In this document: piece after piece, positions 44,366 through 52,473 of the stretch | How the letters are laid out: each line of letters begins with the position of its first letter | Position numbering within the stretch: the first letter of the stretch is position 1 | Assembly (NCBI GenBank): GCA_027488335.1 | Contig: JAIYBU010000004.1 | Coordinates: 1 to 60,522 of the forward strand | DNA length: 60,522 bases | Source: Cytophagaceae bacterium | Lineage (GTDB): Bacteria; Bacteroidota; Bacteroidia; Cytophagales; Spirosomataceae | Direction: 5' to 3' | Translations under genes and position numbers: made by a program | Notes under the pieces: generated by a model | Database searches by the model: none | The model's input: the letters and a program-made list of their open reading frames with translations, nothing else | What the model was told of the DNA's origin: nothing

Positions 44366-44797
44366 TTACAGCAATTTTGTTGATTGCCAAGTATTAACCT
44401 GCCATCCATTTTTGCCGTTTTTTGAATAGACTACTGTATAGCGTAAATTTACGATATTTGGTTTGCCATCAACCGAGCCAAGCTCAATCAAAGCTCTGCC
44501 ATTTACTACGGCAATTTTTCCATAATCCCTTACACTGATTTCTTGTAAATCAATGCTTTTATACACACTTTTTCCTTCTTTAATAGAAGTAATGTAAGAA
44601 GCCTTATTATCGACTTTGGCATTTGAGTGTGTATAAACCAAATCATCGGCAAAAATTTTCTCTAAAAAATCATAGTCTTTTGAAACCTGAGCGGCAAAAC
44701 GCTTGCGTTCGAGACCTTCTATGTCGGCTTTCGTATTTTGTGCCAAAGCCATTTGCCCAATTATGAGCGATAATGCTAAGATTAGTATTTTTTTCAT
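44366..44797 (-). CDS. Secreted NTF2-like (DUF4440) protein
   Basis: 143 residues with a signal peptide (MKKILILALSLIIGQMALAQ). The NTF2-like cone fold is indicated by DIEGLERKRFAAQVSKDYDF, FADDLVYTHSNAKVDNKASY and the terminal VVYSKNGKNGWQVNTWQST. Members are small ligand-binding or enzymatic domains of varied function. It follows the ExuT-like gene by 31 bp, so it is probably cotranscribed with the uronate genes; its role is unknown. Confidence 0.85.
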   Translation of the reverse strand: MKKILILALSLIIGQMALAQNTKADIEGLERKRFAAQVSKDYDFLEKIFADDLVYTHSNAKVDNKASYITSIKEGKSVYKSIDLQEISVRDYGKIAVVNGRALIELGSVDGKPNIVNLRYTVVYSKNGKNGWQVNTWQSTKLL

Positions 44798-44828
44798 TTT
44801 GTGAATACTTTTAAAAACTATTGACTAA

Positions 44829-46121
44829 TTACAAATCAACCTGATTCATTTTAGGTACTAAAAAGTGCATAATGAGCCATGCCAATAGATATGCTCCTGC
44901 ACAGATAGCAAACATAATGTAATAGGCCGTTTCAATTTGGTTAATGCTACGGTAATAAACAAACATATTTTTTTGTACGGCCCAAGAGAGCAAAATTCCA
45001 CCCAAACCACCTGCCATTCCACCAATACCAACTACCGAGCCTGTTGCTTTTTTCGGGAACATGTCCGAAACGGTTGTGAAAATATTGGCACTCCAAGCTT
45101 GGTGAGCCGATGCCGCAATGCCAATGACAAAAACGGCCAACCACATATTTACTTGACCAGCCATTTGTGAGAAAATTACAGGAATCACAAATAAAGCAAA
45201 TATAAACATTGAAGTTTTGCGAGCCTTGAAAACAGGCATACCACTGTTGATAAGAGCCATTGGCAAATATCCACCACCGATACTTCCAACAGTAGATATT
45301 ATATAAACTACTGCCACTGGAATAGAGATTTCGATGAGTGAAAGTTTATATTGACTTTGAAGAAAATCGGGTAACCAGAATAGATAAAACCACCAGATTG
45401 GGTCGGTCAGGAATTTGCCTAATGCAAATGCCCATGTTTGGCGATAGCCAAGAAGTTTCATCCAAGGTACTTTTTCTTCATTTGCCGTAGGTTGAACATC
45501 ATCTTTATCAGAGTGAATATAATCGTATTCGGCTTTGCTTAATTTTTTTGACTCTTGCGGAGAAGTATAATTTATTTGCCACAAAACCAACCAAACAAAA
45601 CCAATAATACCCGTTAGGATAAATGCCCATTGCCACCCCCAAATTACTGCAATGGCAGGAACGGTTAGCGGAGCAATAATAGCACCGATGTTAGTACCAG
45701 AGTTGAAGATACCAGTTGCTAAAGCTCTTTCTTTTCTCGGAAACCACTCAGCCGTGGTCTTGATGGCCGCAGGGAAGTTTCCTGCCTCGGTAATTCCTAA
45801 GAATGCACGAGCAATCATGAATCCAAAAGCAGAGTTGGCAAAAGCATGACCAATGGCCGCCAAACTCCACAAACCAGTAGCCCAAGCATAACCTTTTTTA
45901 GTGCCGAGTTTATCAACTACGCCACCAGCAATGAGCATACCGAATGAATAAAATAATTTGAAAGCAATTTCGATGTTGGCGTAGTCGCCGTCGTCCCATT
46001 TGAGTTCTGTTGTGAGAACCGATTTTAATAAGCTAATTACCTGTCGGTCGAGGTAATTGACTGTTGTTGCAAAAAACACCAGAGCACAGATGGTCCAGCG
46101 ATACTTACCGATTTTTTCCAT
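44829..46121 (-). CDS. exuT: Hexuronate MFS transporter (ExuT-like, ACS family)
   Basis: 430 residues, 12 hydrophobic segments. The N-terminal MEKIGKYRWTICALVFFATT and NYLDRQVISLLKS are typical of the anion:cation symporter ExuT/GudP group. GITEAGNFPAAIKTTAEWFP is the conserved loop. It should import glucuronate or galacturonate by proton symport. The position just after uronate isomerase supports this. A stem-loop lies between the two genes. Confidence 0.92.
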   Translation of the reverse strand: MEKIGKYRWTICALVFFATTVNYLDRQVISLLKSVLTTELKWDDGDYANIEIAFKLFYSFGMLIAGGVVDKLGTKKGYAWATGLWSLAAIGHAFANSAFGFMIARAFLGITEAGNFPAAIKTTAEWFPRKERALATGIFNSGTNIGAIIAPLTVPAIAVIWGWQWAFILTGIIGFVWLVLWQINYTSPQESKKLSKAEYDYIHSDKDDVQPTANEEKVPWMKLLGYRQTWAFALGKFLTDPIWWFYLFWLPDFLQSQYKLSLIEISIPVAVVYIISTVGSIGGGYLPMALINSGMPVFKARKTSMFIFALFVIPVIFSQMAGQVNMWLAVFVIGIAASAHQAWSANIFTTVSDMFPKKATGSVVGIGGMAGGLGGILLSWAVQKNMFVYYRSINQIETAYYIMFAICAGAYLLAWLIMHFLVPKMNQVDL

Positions 46122-46147
46122 AATTTATTTTAGGGTTGAATATTTTT

Positions 46148-46189
46148 AGCTGTTAGCTATTGACTTTTTTTAACAAATGGCTAACAGCT
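46148..46189. other. Intercistronic stem-loop between uxaC and exuT
   Basis: AGCTGTTAGC (46148-46157) pairs with GCTAACAGCT (46180-46189) over 10 bp. On the mRNA strand no U run follows, so it is more likely an mRNA stability or attenuation element than a terminator. Confidence 0.5.
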
Positions 46190-46191
46190 TT

Positions 46192-47592
46192 TTAGAATCC
46201 AAAATAATCTTTTGCGTTGTTGTAGCAAATATTTTGTACGATTTGACCAGTCCATTTAATATCGTTTGGAATTTCACCATTTTCTATGTCATTTCCAAGA
46301 ATGTTACATAAAATACGACGGAAATATTCGTGACGAGGGAATGACAAGAAACTTCTCGAATCAGTTAACATCCCGATGAAACGGCTCAACAAGCCCATGT
46401 TCGAAAGTGCATTGATTTGTTTTTCCATACCATCTTTTTGGTCGAGAAACCACCAACCTGAGCCAAATTGTACTTTTCCTGCAATCGAACCATCGTTGAA
46501 ATTGCCAATCATGGTAGCAATGATTTCGTTATCAGCAGGATTTAAGTTATAGATAATGGTTTTTTTTTTTTTTTCATGTTCATCAAGTCGTCCTAAAAAC
46601 TTAGAAAGTGAAATCGCTTGTGAGTAATCTCCGATTGAATCCCAGCCTGTATCTGGCCCCAAAACTCTCAAGGCACGAGTATTGTTATTACGTAAAGCTC
46701 CTAAGTGAAATTGCTGTGTCCAACCTAATTCGTGGTACATTACCCCCAAAGCGTGCAAGATAGCCGATTTGAAAATTAGGGCTTCTTCTGCACTTAGCGT
46801 TTTGCCCGAAATCGCTTTTTTGAATGCTGCATCAGCCTGTTCGGGCGTGAAATCGGCAGCATAGATTTGCTCCAGACCGTGGTCGCATAGTTGGCAACCA
46901 TTGCTGGCAAAAAAATCGGCACGAGAGCGAAGTGCTTTTAGTAAATCTTCGTACGTATGAATTTCAAAATTAACGATTGTACCAAGTTTTTGTACATAAG
47001 TAGCAAAGTTCGGGTTTTCAATCAATATGAATTTATCAGGGCGAAACGCTGGCAACATCTTGATTTTTGCCGAAGCATCTTTGTGATATGCTTGGTGATA
47101 TTCGAGCGTATCCAATGGGTCATCCGTTGTACAAACAACTTCCACATTCATTTTACCCAATAGATTTCTTACCGAGTAGTCAGGTGTTTGGATTTTGGCT
47201 GTACATTCATCATAAATTCTTCTCGAACTCTCAGGATTCAACACCTCATACACCTCGAAATAGCGTTGAAGTTCTAAGTGTGTCCAATGATAGAGCGGGT
47301 TTCTGAGTGTGTAAGGTACAGTTTCTGCCCATTTTTCAAACTTTTCGTAATCAGTGGCATTGCCCGTGCAGAATTGTTCGTTGATACCGTTGGTACGCAT
47401 AGCTCTCCATTTGTAGTGGTCGCCGTAGAGCCAAACTTGTGTGATATTACCAAATACCTTGTCACCCAAAATTTGGTCAGGCGGTAGGTGATTGTGGTAA
47501 TCAATGATAGGCATATCTTTCGCATACTCATGGTAGAGCGTGCGAGCGGTTTTTGTTTGTAACAGAAAATCTTCGTCTAAAAACTTCTTCAT
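46192..47592 (-). CDS. uxaC: Uronate isomerase
   Basis: 466 residues, full length. AKDMPIIDYHNHLPPDQILG holds the HxH-type metal ligands. Other family motifs are VWLYGDHYKWRAMRTNGI, VVCTTDDPLDTLEYH and PADNEIIATMIGNF. It converts glucuronate to fructuronate and galacturonate to tagaturonate. About residue 355 the family's LPK-TI stretch reads as a Lys run (HE-KKKK-TIIYNLNP) owing to a homopolymer of about 15 bases. It precedes exuT; downstream enzymes (uxaB, uxuA, kdgK) are not in the window. Confidence 0.95.
   Translation of the reverse strand: MKKFLDEDFLLQTKTARTLYHEYAKDMPIIDYHNHLPPDQILGDKVFGNITQVWLYGDHYKWRAMRTNGINEQFCTGNATDYEKFEKWAETVPYTLRNPLYHWTHLELQRYFEVYEVLNPESSRRIYDECTAKIQTPDYSVRNLLGKMNVEVVCTTDDPLDTLEYHQAYHKDASAKIKMLPAFRPDKFILIENPNFATYVQKLGTIVNFEIHTYEDLLKALRSRADFFASNGCQLCDHGLEQIYAADFTPEQADAAFKKAISGKTLSAEEALIFKSAILHALGVMYHELGWTQQFHLGALRNNNTRALRVLGPDTGWDSIGDYSQAISLSKFLGRLDEHEKKKKTIIYNLNPADNEIIATMIGNFNDGSIAGKVQFGSGWWFLDQKDGMEKQINALSNMGLLSRFIGMLTDSRSFLSFPRHEYFRRILCNILGNDIENGEIPNDIKWTGQIVQNICYNNAKDYFGF
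46560..46574. repeat. Long T homopolymer inside uxaC
   Basis: About 15 consecutive T (A on the coding strand) at a place where the family has a Leu-Pro-Lys stretch. See the homopolymer finding. Confidence 0.85.
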
Positions 47593-47755
47593 TCTATATT
47601 TAACTATACGTTATTTCAATAAGCAAAACTATTGAGTTTATTTTATTTATTTTGCTATAATATTTCTTTTTTTAATACTATTTTGATAAAGGTATTTGTT
47701 TTGAGTAATTTTTTCATTATTTCTTGTACATTATACTCAGATTTGGTAGAAACAA

Positions 47756-47788
47756 AGAATTGACAACTTGATAAAAATTGTCAATTCT
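47756..47788 (-). terminator. Hairpin after the GH105 gene
   Basis: AGAATTGACAA and TTGTCAATTCT form a perfect 11-bp stem downstream of the stop at 47823. The U tract after it on the minus strand is weak (TTTGTTTC). Confidence 0.55.
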
Positions 47789-47822
47789 AAGCACACACCA
47801 TTACAAAAATATCTTAGCTTAA

Positions 47823-49736
47823 TTATTTTACTCCCAAAGCCCACTTTGCCAAATCTTTGGCCGCACTAAAGTTCTCGTAAATCATCGGAATTCTACGCCC
47901 ATCAGTATATTCATTATATAGCCATGGGTCGCCTACTATAAATACATTGCCTTTGCCAACTTTAGCTGTTGCAATAATGTTATCGCCACCTTCACTTACA
48001 ATAGCTTTGGCTGGTGCCTTCACAGTGAGTGTTACTAATTCTTTGATATAAACCAATTTTGTATTCTTGAAAACAGGATTTCCCGCAGGAATATCTACAC
48101 GGCCTTGTTCCCATTTTGTGCCTTGCACCATATTGCGGCTTTTATTGGTAAATTCTACACCGAAGGCTTTTGCCAATTCATTGAAGTGCGGAATCTCGCA
48201 ATTAGCAGTATCGTTGGCCATCATAATTAGTGTACCACCAGCTTTTACCCAATCGCTGATAACTTTAATATCTGATTTCTGGACAAAATTTGGCGAAGCC
48301 GTTTCTTTTTTAGTATCAGGGTCAACGATGATATAAACATTTACATCTTTTAAGTTTGTCGCCGTAGGAGCTGCTGAAATCGTTTTAAGTTTCGCTCCCA
48401 GTTCTTGATAGATTTGTCCCCAAACCCAAAAGCCTGAGTGCATACGGTCGTCCCAAGTGTAGTGGAAGGACTCTTGGTTGCCGTTTAAATCTTTTCTGAA
48501 TTCATTATTGAAATAATTATCAACGGCTACGATTTTGCCTTTTCCCAATGAGTTTTCGGCAGCGATTTCCATTTCTACGCTCGCGAAAATAAATGGACCA
48601 ACGCCTTTCAAATCATTCTTGCGGATGGGTTCGCTCAAATAATATTCGTAACTACCGTCACGGTAAGGCGTTCCGCCCAAACCGCCCACACTCACAGTTT
48701 TGTTGAGGCTGATTGTACCATCGGCTTCTTTTTCTACAAATTCTTTCAACATTCCTGCGTAACCTTTTTTAGCAGCGACTAAATAAGTGGCAGGTAAATA
48801 ACCTTTACGCACACCTTTGGCGAGTGTGTAAACAAACATGGCCGAACCCGAGGCCTCCAAATAGTTGCCTTTCCGAGTGCCTTGGGTTGTCATCTGATAC
48901 CAAACACCCGATTTTGGGTCTTGGTATTTGACCAAAGCAGGAGCAAGGCGTTGCAGATATTTGACAAGATTTGCTCTTTCGGGGTGGTTTTCGGGAAAAT
49001 AATCAAGTACATCTACTAAAGCCATTGCGTACCACCCAATTGCACGGCTCCAAAAATTTGGTGAAAGTCCCGTTTTCTTATCAGCCCATTTTTGTTCTTT
49101 ACTTTCATCATACCCATGATAAATCAAACCTGTTTTTGCATCAACGGCGTATTTTTCAATCAAAGCAAATTGTTTGGCAATATCATTGAAATGCTCTGGT
49201 TTATTGAAAATCTTGCTGTATTCGGCAGCGAAAGGCTCGCACATGAAAAGTCCATCGAGCCACATTTGGAACGGATAACGTTTTTTATGCCAATAACCAC
49301 CTTCGTTGGTTTTTGGTTGGTTTTCGATTTGTTTCCAAAGTAAATCGGCCGCTTTTTGATACTTTTCTTTATCAGGTTGCGATTGTTGAGCAAGCATCAA
49401 TAAAGCACGTCCCGTTGGTATGTTGTCGAGATTGAAATCATCGTATTTGTAGGTGCGAATGCTGCCATCTTTCTGTACATAACGGTCTAAATCATGGCGG
49501 ATATATTCAAAATATTTGCCATCGCCTGTGCGATACCATACTTTTTCGAGAGCTTTGAGCATCAAGCCTTGTTCGTAATCCCATGCGGCGGGTTTTCCTT
49601 CTTTCACGGCAATCGAATCTTTATGACGTTTCATAAAAGACTCTGCCATCCAGACGGAATATGACTGCCCCCAAACCCCGAGAGGGGAGTTAAGGATAAG
49701 TATTGTTATGTAAAAAAAAAGGCTTTTTAACTTCAT
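47823..49736 (-). CDS. Unsaturated rhamnogalacturonyl hydrolase (GH88/105) with C-terminal extra domain
   Basis: 637 residues. The signal peptide region MKLKSLFFYITILILNSPLG..GQ includes codons from a 24-bp repeat. The (alpha/alpha)6 GH105 domain spans about 25-385, with the catalytic Asp region PFQMWLDGLFMCEPFAAEY, SPNFWSRAIGWYAMALVDVL and a closing LGGTPYRDGSYEYYLSEP. Residues about 400-637 form an extra DUF4350/GATase-like domain (GKGKIVAVDNYFNNE, VISDWVKAGGTLIMM). It removes the 4,5-unsaturated uronic acid that pectate or rhamnogalacturonan lyases leave at chain ends. The two-domain form is common in Bacteroidetes. Confidence 0.92.
   Translation of the reverse strand: MKLKSLFFYITILILNSPLGVWGQSYSVWMAESFMKRHKDSIAVKEGKPAAWDYEQGLMLKALEKVWYRTGDGKYFEYIRHDLDRYVQKDGSIRTYKYDDFNLDNIPTGRALLMLAQQSQPDKEKYQKAADLLWKQIENQPKTNEGGYWHKKRYPFQMWLDGLFMCEPFAAEYSKIFNKPEHFNDIAKQFALIEKYAVDAKTGLIYHGYDESKEQKWADKKTGLSPNFWSRAIGWYAMALVDVLDYFPENHPERANLVKYLQRLAPALVKYQDPKSGVWYQMTTQGTRKGNYLEASGSAMFVYTLAKGVRKGYLPATYLVAAKKGYAGMLKEFVEKEADGTISLNKTVSVGGLGGTPYRDGSYEYYLSEPIRKNDLKGVGPFIFASVEMEIAAENSLGKGKIVAVDNYFNNEFRKDLNGNQESFHYTWDDRMHSGFWVWGQIYQELGAKLKTISAAPTATNLKDVNVYIIVDPDTKKETASPNFVQKSDIKVISDWVKAGGTLIMMANDTANCEIPHFNELAKAFGVEFTNKSRNMVQGTKWEQGRVDIPAGNPVFKNTKLVYIKELVTLTVKAPAKAIVSEGGDNIIATAKVGKGNVFIVGDPWLYNEYTDGRRIPMIYENFSAAKDLAKWALGVK
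49668..49691 (+). repeat. Palindromic repeat, copy B (variant) within a coding sequence
   Basis: CCCCCAAACCCCGAGAGGGG plus AGTT matches copies A and C apart from a few changes and keeps the CCCC-N4-GGGG hairpin. It encodes the residues NSPLGVWGQ at the signal-peptide end of the GH105 protein. Confidence 0.6.
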
Positions 49737-49786
49737 TATTTTATATGTTTAATTGTTTTTAGAGTCTTTATAGTCCGATAAAATTG

Positions 49787-49811
49787 TTCCCCTTTAGGGG
49801 TTAGGGGTGTT
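49787..49811 (-). repeat. 25-bp palindromic repeat, copy C (inverted, identical to A)
   Basis: TTCCCCTTTAGGGGTTAGGGGTGTT is the exact reverse complement of 23346-23370. It overlaps the end of the second GH105 gene and supplies its last codons (NTPNP) and the TAA. Confidence 0.8.
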
Positions 49812-51158
49812 GGTCTTCATTATCGCACTGTCGTTCAGTGCAAACTTATATTTTTTGATTAAATTAATGATTTCTGCTCCTGCAAAGAGTGTTGGGCCGT
49901 AGCCGTGGGCAGCATACACATTGACGGGGCGGTAATAATAAAATGCAGGCTCAAAGCTCATACCCGTGCCTACGCATACGCCTTCTACTTGTCCTTTTTC
50001 GGTTACTTTAGTAGCTACGGCATTCCAACCGAGAAGTGCCATTGGGCCGTAAGTGGCAGCATCAAGCCAACCTTCGTTAATTCCCTTTGCGATACAATAA
50101 GTATAAATGGCTGTTGCTGAGGTCTCTAAGTAAGAGTCGTTTTTATCAAGCAATTGATGCCAAAAACCTGTCCCTGTTTGGTAATAAGCCAAACCTTTTG
50201 CGTGTGCTTTGTAAAGTGCTAAAATTTCGGCACGACCTTTATAATCTTTCGGCAAAATATCCAATACCTCAACCATTGTCAGAATTGCCCAACCGTTGGC
50301 TCTTCCCCAGTGAAATTCGGGGTGAGTTTCCATGCTTTCTACCCAGCCGTGCATAAAGATTCCCATATCTTTATTAAACATTCGTTTCGAGAAAAGTTGA
50401 ATTTGCTTTACGGCATCATCATAATATTTTGTATTGCCCGTAAGTTTTCCCATTTGAGCCAATGCTGGCACACCCATAAACATATCATCGAGCCAAAGCG
50501 TATTTTTTAATGGACGATTTCTTGCCAGCGTGCCATCAGCCAAACGGTATTCTTTCGTATAAATATAATTGAGGTAATTGTCAATCAATGGTCGCACATT
50601 GTCTTTTACCAAACCATTTCGCATGGCTTTTATCATCGAAACTGCCATTGCTCCGCAATCATCTAAAGCGTGTGGGGCAATTATCTGACGTAATGGCATT
50701 CCTGAACTGACAGGAAACTTAGCCTTGATAATTGGAGTCAATTCTGCCAAGAAGTTTAGACGTTGGGTAGTATATTGAGCAAAACGAGGGTCGCCTGTTG
50801 CTTTGCTGGCGGCCAACATGGCTGCGTAAGTTACACCCCATTCGTAGCTTGTTAGACTAAAATCGCCACGATAAACCGTTGCGTTTGTATCAATTTTAGC
50901 ATAATCTTTTATTTCTTCTTTTGTAATTTTATTGATAACTCTTGTGGGCGTAGTAGCATCTAAATAACCATGGATGCGGTTCAATACTTGCGTAACGTCT
51001 TCTATTTTTGGACTTCCGTAAGGTGTTGGATAGTCGGGTTTGGCCGTATGAAGAGCTTCTGAGTGTAGGGTAGAAGCAGGTGCTTGTACTTGAGCAAATG
51101 TATGACTCGACAAGCAAAATGCTATTAGAATAAGCGATTTTTGAAACAATTTAATCAT
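49794..51158 (-). CDS. Unsaturated glucuronyl/rhamnogalacturonyl hydrolase (GH88/105)
   Basis: 454 residues with signal peptide (MIKLFQKSLILIAFCLSSHT). A single (alpha/alpha)6 domain carries LWLDDMFMGVPALAQM (catalytic Asp), MGIFMHGWVESMETHPEFHWG and RANGWAILTMVEVLDILP. It cleaves unsaturated uronic acids from lyase products, like its neighbour, probably with a different chain preference. The last five codons and the stop are made by repeat copy C. It lies 11 bp after rhaM. Confidence 0.92.
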   Translation of the reverse strand: MIKLFQKSLILIAFCLSSHTFAQVQAPASTLHSEALHTAKPDYPTPYGSPKIEDVTQVLNRIHGYLDATTPTRVINKITKEEIKDYAKIDTNATVYRGDFSLTSYEWGVTYAAMLAASKATGDPRFAQYTTQRLNFLAELTPIIKAKFPVSSGMPLRQIIAPHALDDCGAMAVSMIKAMRNGLVKDNVRPLIDNYLNYIYTKEYRLADGTLARNRPLKNTLWLDDMFMGVPALAQMGKLTGNTKYYDDAVKQIQLFSKRMFNKDMGIFMHGWVESMETHPEFHWGRANGWAILTMVEVLDILPKDYKGRAEILALYKAHAKGLAYYQTGTGFWHQLLDKNDSYLETSATAIYTYCIAKGINEGWLDAATYGPMALLGWNAVATKVTEKGQVEGVCVGTGMSFEPAFYYYRPVNVYAAHGYGPTLFAGAEIINLIKKYKFALNDSAIMKTNTPNP

Positions 51159-51169
51159 TAGGGTATTAA

Positions 51170-51484
51170 TTAAGCTAAATAGAAAACATCTTTTAAATCA
51201 ATACTCACAGGTGAGTTATCGGGGTTTGTATCCATAATATCGGCCATATACGCCCACCAGCGTTTCGTGATTGGATTATTCGGAATTTGGTTGAATTTTT
51301 CTAAATCTTCGACTTTTAAAGTACCGAAAAGAATATTGGTTTCGTCATCTAAAAAAATCGAATAGTCGCTTACGGTGGCATCTTTCAAAACTTGACCGAG
51401 TTCGGGCCATAGTTCGTCGTGGCGACGTTTGTATTCCTCTGCTTGTCCAGCATGAAGTTTCATTTTAAATCCTAAACGGTGCAT
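51170..51484 (-). CDS. rhaM: L-rhamnose mutarotase
   Basis: 104 residues with the family landmarks LGFKMKLHAGQAEEYKRRHD, LWPELGQVLKDATVSDYSIF and ITKRWWAYMADIMDTNPDN. It interconverts alpha and beta L-rhamnose, feeding rhamnose released from rhamnogalacturonan into catabolism. It sits between GH43 and GH105 genes with short gaps (51 and 11 bp). No rhamnose kinase or isomerase gene is in the window. Confidence 0.95.
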   Translation of the reverse strand: MHRLGFKMKLHAGQAEEYKRRHDELWPELGQVLKDATVSDYSIFLDDETNILFGTLKVEDLEKFNQIPNNPITKRWWAYMADIMDTNPDNSPVSIDLKDVFYLA

Positions 51485-51535
51485 ATATTTTATGGTTAAA
51501 TTGGTAAGGCTTTTTTATGAAAATTGCAGTTTTTG

Positions 51536-52471
51536 TTAGTTGTTAAGTGATAAATTGGAGAAAATCGCCTCCGAAACCTTAAAAATTGTTCCGTGGCGTA
51601 AGCCTTTTGGAAAACTTATTTGTTCAGAAATATCTTCCCAGTTTTTTAGGTCTTTCGAGCGAATCGCACCGTATTTATGGTCGATGTATTTATCGAAATA
51701 CACATAAATGTATTCACCGATACGAATTGAAGTGGGTCCTTCTGCCCAATATTTTCCTGTGATTGGCTCGGAAACTTTATTTACATCAAATACACTTGCT
51801 TTATCTGATTTTACGATACGAATATTCTTTTGTGGCGGATTTGGATTTTCGTTTTTGATAAACATATAATAGCTTTTCCCATCTTTCAGAACGGTGGCAT
51901 CAATGGCACTAAAATCTGGATTGAAAAACATTTTAGTTGGACTAAAAGTCTTAAAATCAGTAGTTTCGGTATAATAAATTCGGTGATTCCAACCTTTTTC
52001 TTTTTCTGAATCTGAGACATCGCCATGCCTGCCAGGAATAGTTGTTGCCCAGAAAATGAGGTAGCTTTTCTTTTTATCATCATAAAAAACTTCGGGAGCC
52101 CACGAGTTTTTGGCGGTGGGTTCGTGTTGCATTACAGGAATAGCTTTTTGCTCAGACCAGTTGATTAAATCTTTTGAGGAAGCATACCCAATGATTTGGT
52201 CGTGCCAGCCACTTGTCCAAACCATTTGAAAAGTGCCATCAGGCGATTGGATAATGCAAGGGTCACGCATCAACTTATCTTTACCAATTTCGGGTTTTAG
52301 AAAAGGTTTTCCTTCGTTGAGGCTTTCCCATTTTAGACCATCTTTACTGTAAGCAAAGTGTAAACCATCTTGGCCATTATCGGTGAAATAAGAAAAAAGA
52401 TAAACATCTTTTTGGGCAAAAATGCAAGTTGGGACTAATAAGAAAATAATTTTTAGAAATGATATTTTCAT
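51536..52471 (-). CDS. Glycoside hydrolase family 43-like enzyme
   Basis: 311 residues from ATG at 52471 (MKISFLKIIFLLVPTCIFAQ, signal peptide); a TTG two codons earlier is the alternative. Five-bladed beta-propeller signs: DNGQDGLHFAYSKDGLKWES, KLMRDPCIIQSPDGTFQMVW with a catalytic Asp, NSWAPEVFYDDKKKSYLIFW with the Glu, and KYWAEGPTSIRIGEYIYVYF. Such enzymes act on arabinan or galactan side chains, fitting a rhamnogalacturonan-I substrate. It begins two bases after the GH44-like stop, so translation is coupled. Confidence 0.88.
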   Translation of the reverse strand: MKISFLKIIFLLVPTCIFAQKDVYLFSYFTDNGQDGLHFAYSKDGLKWESLNEGKPFLKPEIGKDKLMRDPCIIQSPDGTFQMVWTSGWHDQIIGYASSKDLINWSEQKAIPVMQHEPTAKNSWAPEVFYDDKKKSYLIFWATTIPGRHGDVSDSEKEKGWNHRIYYTETTDFKTFSPTKMFFNPDFSAIDATVLKDGKSYYMFIKNENPNPPQKNIRIVKSDKASVFDVNKVSEPITGKYWAEGPTSIRIGEYIYVYFDKYIDHKYGAIRSKDLKNWEDISEQISFPKGLRHGTIFKVSEAIFSNLSLNN

Positions 52472-52473
52472 GG

